A stretch of 24,933 nucleotides of DNA from Asticcacaulis sp. UBA2476 (GTDB lineage Bacteria > Pseudomonadota > Alphaproteobacteria > Caulobacterales > Caulobacteraceae), in contig DDPE01000083.1 of assembly GCA_002342035.1 (NCBI GenBank), positions 1 to 24,933 of the forward strand. Direction: 5' to 3'. A program made the position numbers and the translations under genes. The notes beneath the pieces were generated by a model. The model did not search any database and was not told the origin of the DNA. It was given only the letters and a program-made list of their open reading frames with translations. The stretch's first letter is position 1; each line of letters starts with the position of its first letter. This document shows, piece after piece, positions 21,305 to 24,933 of this stretch.

Positions 21305-23200
21305 ATGAGTAAGAAAAAGACGCCCGCCCACGGCCCTGACAGCGCGCCCAATCCTTTACCGTCGTTAGAAGACGCTCTGGCCAAACTGTTTGCGACCACC
21401 GCGTTAGAGGCCGCAAGCTGGATTACGCTTACCGGCGGGTCGCGCCTGTTTAGTGCGGGCGATGATTCGGATCATCTCTATCTGGTGCGCACGGGCCGCC
21501 TGGGCGTGTTTCGCCAGAACGAGGACGACGGTGAACTGAACCTGATCGGGGTGATCAAACCGGGTGAGCCGGCCGGTGAGATGTCACTGATTGCGGGCAC
21601 CGAGCACACCTCCACCGTCATCGCCCTGCGCGACACCGATCTGTTGGCCCTGCCGCGCGATGCCTTCTTTGAGGCGGCGTCAAAATCGCCCGAAGTCATG
21701 CTGGCCCTGGCGCAAAAGATGATCCTGCGCGCGCGTGAGGTGCAAACCCGCGGGTCTCAGCAGCTTCACAACCCCAATGTCTTTGCCTTTTTCGCCGTCT
21801 GCGACCGCCCCGCGCTGGCCTATGTCGAAACCATTGCCGAAGCTGTGCAGGCCATGGGCTATACGGTGTGCGTGCTGGATTCCGGCTTTCACGGCTCAAC
21901 CTCCGAAGAGTTCTCGACCCTTGAGGCCGCCCACGATTATGTGCTCTATGTCGCCGAAAAACCGGAAGCCAACTGGCGGCAACTGGCGGCCCGTCAGGTT
22001 GACCACAGCTTCCTGATCGTACCGGGTCTAAGCCATGTTGAGGCGCCCGATCTGTCCGCCGTCGGTGCCGATCTGGGTTTGAGCCTAAGCGCCGGTTTGC
22101 AGCACCCGCCCGACCTGATCATCCAGCACGATCAGGCCACCCGCACCAAGGGTATCCGCCATACCAAGCTATGGCTGGACGCGCTCAAACCCGCCCGCTG
22201 GTTCCATGTCTGCGACCGTTCTCAGGCCGACACCGCCCGCATCGCCCGCATCGTGACCGGCCACAGCACCGGCCTTGTGCTGTCCGGCGGAGGGGCGCGC
22301 GCCTTTGCCCATCTTGGGGCCGTGTGGGCTTTGCGCGACGCCCATGTGCCGATTGATTTCGTCGGCGGCTCATCGATGGGCGCGATACTGGCCGCGACCG
22401 CTGGCCTTGAATGGCCGCAGGAAGAAATGGACCGGCGTATCCGTGCGGCCTTTGTCGACTCATCGCCGCTCGATGATATTTCGTTCCCGTTCATCGCCCT
22501 CACCGCCGGGAAAAAGGTCGATGCCCGCCTTGAGGAACATTTTGGCGAGGTTCTGATTGAGGACATGCCGATCCCGTTTTTCTGCCTGTCGTCCAACCTG
22601 ACGTCGGGGACGATCAAGCTTCATAAGACCGGATCACTGCGCAAAGCCCTGCGCGCCTCAATCTCCCTGCCCGGTATCATGCCGCCGGTGATCGAAGACG
22701 GTCAGGTGCTGGTTGACGGGGCGGTGATGCGCTCATTTCCGGCGCGGCTGATGGCCAATACCCATCTGGGCACGGTCATCGGCGTAGATGTCACCCGCGC
22801 CAAGGGCATCGATCCGCGCAACATTAAGGTGCCCAAAAGCCTGCCGACCTGGTTCGGGCGCGGCGACTGGCGTAAGGGCCCGCCGATCGTGTCGATCATG
22901 ATGCGCTCAGCGACCATAACCAGCGCCGCCGATCTGGCCCAGAGCCGGGCCGCGACCGACCTTTTAATCATCCCTGAACCGGGCGGGGTCGAGATCCGCG
23001 ACTGGAAGGCCTATGATCTGGCGGTTGAAAGCGGCTATCAGACGACGGTTGATACCCTGTCCAAGCTCGACGGGCCGGTGACCAGCATGAGGAAGCGCGG
23101 GCTTAGCGTCCATCCGGATATACCAGCCTTTACACCTGACGATGATCACCTGATCGCGCCGTTTGTGCCGCCAAAGGCCAAGCCCATGCCGAAGAAGTAA
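21305..23200 (+). CDS. Patatin-like phospholipase with N-terminal cyclic-nucleotide-binding domain
   Basis: A 631-residue protein of the NTE/RssA-like group. Residues about 40-145 form a CRP-type cNMP-binding domain (LFSAGDDSDHLYLVRTGRLG, GEPAGEMSLIAGTEHTSTV). A middle region (about 160-315) shows no known catalytic motif. The patatin domain (about 320-520) has the oxyanion loop LSGGGARAFAHLGAV, the GxSxG nucleophile S357 in GGSSMGAI and the dyad Asp D471 in VDGAVM. It should hydrolyse (lyso)phospholipids, perhaps under control of a cyclic nucleotide. NTE proteins of eukaryotes carry several cNMP domains and membrane helices; here a single domain and no clear membrane segment are present. In the cNMP domain GEPAGEMSLI resembles the binding cassette, but the Arg that contacts the phosphate in CRP is replaced (EHTST), so ligand binding is doubtful. 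The gene ends exactly where the convergent methyltransferase ends. Confidence 0.92.
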   Translation: MSKKKTPAHGPDSAPNPLPSLEDALAKLFATTALEAASWITLTGGSRLFSAGDDSDHLYLVRTGRLGVFRQNEDDGELNLIGVIKPGEPAGEMSLIAGTEHTSTVIALRDTDLLALPRDAFFEAASKSPEVMLALAQKMILRAREVQTRGSQQLHNPNVFAFFAVCDRPALAYVETIAEAVQAMGYTVCVLDSGFHGSTSEEFSTLEAAHDYVLYVAEKPEANWRQLAARQVDHSFLIVPGLSHVEAPDLSAVGADLGLSLSAGLQHPPDLIIQHDQATRTKGIRHTKLWLDALKPARWFHVCDRSQADTARIARIVTGHSTGLVLSGGGARAFAHLGAVWALRDAHVPIDFVGGSSMGAILAATAGLEWPQEEMDRRIRAAFVDSSPLDDISFPFIALTAGKKVDARLEEHFGEVLIEDMPIPFFCLSSNLTSGTIKLHKTGSLRKALRASISLPGIMPPVIEDGQVLVDGAVMRSFPARLMANTHLGTVIGVDVTRAKGIDPRNIKVPKSLPTWFGRGDWRKGPPIVSIMMRSATITSAADLAQSRAATDLLIIPEPGGVEIRDWKAYDLAVESGYQTTVDTLSKLDGPVTSMRKRGLSVHPDIPAFTPDDDHLIAPFVPPKAKPMPKK

Positions 23201-23926
23201 CTACCTGCGGCACGCCACCAGAAACACATGCTCAAGGCCCGCGCAGCCGTGGCCATCGGCGGTGGCGGACACGTTGTTATCCCCCGACAGGCGGGTATAG
23301 GTATCCTCAACCGTCGGGGCCAGCAGCGCTATATTGACCCGTGCCGCCTGCGCCATCACCAGTTCGGCCAAATCGGTCAGGTCATCGAAAACCTGCATAT
23401 ACCGGCTCGACCAGAACTTCAAATCAAAGTCAGTTTTTGGAAATGTTTCCGTTAGTTGCGCATAGGTTTTAAGATCATCCTGCGCGCCCGCAACACCACC
23501 TGAAAACACCTGCATCCAGCCATTGAGCGTCACCGGCACCTGAACGATTAACCGCCCTCCGGCCTTGATATGGGGCCTGAACCTGTTGGCAATGTCGGTC
23601 AGGTTCTCCCCCATCGCCGCACCTCCATGGCTGATCAGAAGATCGAACCCGCCGGGGGCAATTTGGCGCAACTCATCGGCCCAACCGCTTGGCGGCATTT
23701 CCACCCAAGATACGGCTTTGCTGAGCGAGCGGGCGCGATCCATGCCCTGACGGCTCTGGCCAAAGCCGTAGACCTTTGATTTAGGAAAGGTCGCAACCAG
23801 AATATCGCTCATCACCCCGTCATGGCAGCCCAGATCGGCAATGCGCCCGCCGTCGATGTCCTGCGGCAGATGGGGCCACAGATCGGTCAGGGTGCGCTCA
23901 TAAAGGTCGTGATACAGGCGGGACAT
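23201..23926 (-). CDS. Class I SAM-dependent methyltransferase
   Basis: A 241-residue soluble methyltransferase with a Rossmann fold. Motif I is RIADLGCHDGVMSDIL (about 28-43), followed by KVYGFGQSRQGMDRARSL where an acidic residue usually ends strand two, FDLLISHGGAAMGENL as motif IV and KAGGRLIVQVP as post-motif. GQSRQG in place of the usual G-x-D is a departure that may alter ribose contacts. The C-terminal part (TFPKTDFDLKFWSSRYMQVF, then AELVMAQAARVNIALL) resembles trans-aconitate- or ubiquinone-type methyltransferases only loosely. Substrate unknown. It is convergent with the phospholipase gene, the two stop codons being directly adjacent, so neither has room for its own terminator before the other's coding sequence. 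Confidence 0.8.
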   Translation of the reverse strand: MSRLYHDLYERTLTDLWPHLPQDIDGGRIADLGCHDGVMSDILVATFPKSKVYGFGQSRQGMDRARSLSKAVSWVEMPPSGWADELRQIAPGGFDLLISHGGAAMGENLTDIANRFRPHIKAGGRLIVQVPVTLNGWMQVFSGGVAGAQDDLKTYAQLTETFPKTDFDLKFWSSRYMQVFDDLTDLAELVMAQAARVNIALLAPTVEDTYTRLSGDNNVSATADGHGCAGLEHVFLVACRR

Positions 23927-24004
23927 GGTATACTCAAAGACACTAAAACTTGGCCCGATTTATAGGCTGATTTGGCCCTCGACTATCAAGCTAAATTTAG
24001 GGAC

Positions 24005-24933
24005 TTAATCCTTCAACCCGCCCAGGCGTTTCAGGATCAGATACACCGAGATACACACCATAAACATGCCTGCGACCGCCAGAATAATCGACAAGCTGTT
24101 GAAATCGGTCGTGCCGTCGCGAAGCTCAACATCACTGGTCGACTTATAGTAGGCGGCAGTCGCTCCACCGATGGCGGCCAGCCCCACTACCGACGTGCCG
24201 ATCCATACCAGGGTCGAAGCGAACATCTTCCAGATCGACTTATCACTATCGACATCGGCATCGACGCTCATGGCGATCCGGCCACCGTCGCTCAGCCATT
24301 CATCGTCGTCGGACGCAGCCTCCTCAGCCACCTCATGGGTGCGATAAACCGGGGCCGGGACTTCTTCAAAGGTTTCGACCGTTACGGGCGCGGCCTCAGC
24401 GCTGGCCGTGACCGGACGGTTGAGTTGTTCGCGCCAATGCAGGCCCGGTGATGCCGATGCGGCCGCCGCAACAGGCGCTACCTGTGGAGATGCCGGCGGT
24501 TGCGCAATTAAGACTGGCGGGGCGACGCTGGAGGGATTGCGCCGGGCGACCAGCTCAGCTTCATCTTGAAAGGTCAGGTCAGGCGCAGGCCTGACCCCCT
24601 CCTCCGGCTGAAGGGTGGCGGCCGGAGCCGGTGCAATATCCTGAACCGGGGCCGGGGTCGGCGCGGGCTCAGAGCGCGGGGCAATCGGATTGGTAGGCTG
24701 CGGGGTCGCGGCCACAGGTGCCACAGGTTTCCCCGGTGCCATGGGCTTACCCGCCAGCGGCTGGCCCAGACCGGACGCATAGGGTGAATAGAGCCGCATC
24801 AGGGCTGCCGCCGCTTCGGCCTTGCGCTGTTGTTCTTCGGCGGAGGGCCCAGATGCTGGGGCTGCGGCAGGGGCTGCCGCCTGAGCTGCGGCCGCACTGG
24901 CTTCTGCCGCCGCCTGTTCACGGGCACGGGCAT
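24005..24933 (-). CDS. Ala/Pro-rich membrane protein, N-terminus outside the window
   Basis: The frame is open to the right edge with no stop, so the start lies beyond the window; 308 residues are visible. The part nearest the edge is Ala-rich and charged (AREQAAAEASAAAAQAAAPA, then SAEEQQRKAEAAAAL). A long Pro/Ala/Val linker follows, then an acidic stretch (EVAEEAASDDDEWLSDGG). The C-terminus has two membrane helices, roughly WKMFASTLVWIGTSVVGLAA and SIILAVAGMFMVCISVYLIL, separated by a short polar loop, ending in KRLGGLKD. Most of the protein would thus extend from the membrane on one side. I do not recognise a family; low-complexity sequence makes homology judgement unreliable. A methionine codon at 24799 lies inside the open frame and has no ribosome binding site, so it is probably not the start. 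Confidence 0.65.
   Translation of the reverse strand, partial: ARAREQAAAEASAAAAQAAAPAAAPASGPSAEEQQRKAEAAAALMRLYSPYASGLGQPLAGKPMAPGKPVAPVAATPQPTNPIAPRSEPAPTPAPVQDIAPAPAATLQPEEGVRPAPDLTFQDEAELVARRNPSSVAPPVLIAQPPASPQVAPVAAAASASPGLHWREQLNRPVTASAEAAPVTVETFEEVPAPVYRTHEVAEEAASDDDEWLSDGGRIAMSVDADVDSDKSIWKMFASTLVWIGTSVVGLAAIGGATAAYYKSTSDVELRDGTTDFNSLSIILAVAGMFMVCISVYLILKRLGGLKD

Overview
This window looks like a chromosomal segment of an alphaproteobacterium of the family Caulobacteraceae. The main evidence is a clear MipZ, the ParA-like division-site ATPase typical of Caulobacter and its relatives. It is supported by a DUF1489 gene, a SPOR lipoprotein, and coding GC near 60% (a hand count of 3841-3900 inside thiC gives 36/60). 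That GC is lower than I would expect for Caulobacter itself and would fit Asticcacaulis, but the genus is inference. I saw no tRNA, rRNA, CRISPR array, transposase or phage gene.

Left part (1-4300): the 3' end of putA, a small tyrosine-phosphatase-like gene, and an 800-base region with little protein coding. That region holds a possible small RNA, two back-to-back Rho-independent terminators, a 39-residue membrane miniprotein on the minus strand, and an array of direct and inverted repeats. It ends with a TPP riboswitch whose expression platform appears to hide the ribosome binding site of thiC. Next (4307-6260) come two abutting AT-rich genes, an uncharacterised 241-residue protein and a PIN-domain nuclease-like protein, which look like an acquired two-gene module. 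An unknown CPGC-motif protein follows.

Middle-left (6316-10200, all minus): an MprF-like aminoacyl-phosphatidylglycerol synthase, then mipZ, a membrane J-domain protein and a secreted astacin-type zinc protease. The last three are packed as one likely operon.

Middle (10201-17610): a very AT-rich divergent intergenic region leads into a signalling cluster. It contains a single-domain response regulator, a CHASE3-GAF-coiled coil-histidine kinase with three receiver domains, CheR, a CheB lacking a receiver domain, and a REC-kinase-REC protein. No chemoreceptor, CheA, CheW or flagellar gene is present on either side. This is the best candidate for an unusual system: Che-type methylation and demethylation may act on the hybrid kinase rather than on a chemoreceptor.

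Right part (17614-24933): a SPOR lipoprotein, panC, a roughly 130-base palindromic intergenic repeat, an FkbM-type methyltransferase, a DUF1489 protein, a cNMP-binding/patatin phospholipase, a SAM methyltransferase, and the C-terminal part of an Ala/Pro-rich membrane protein that runs off the edge.
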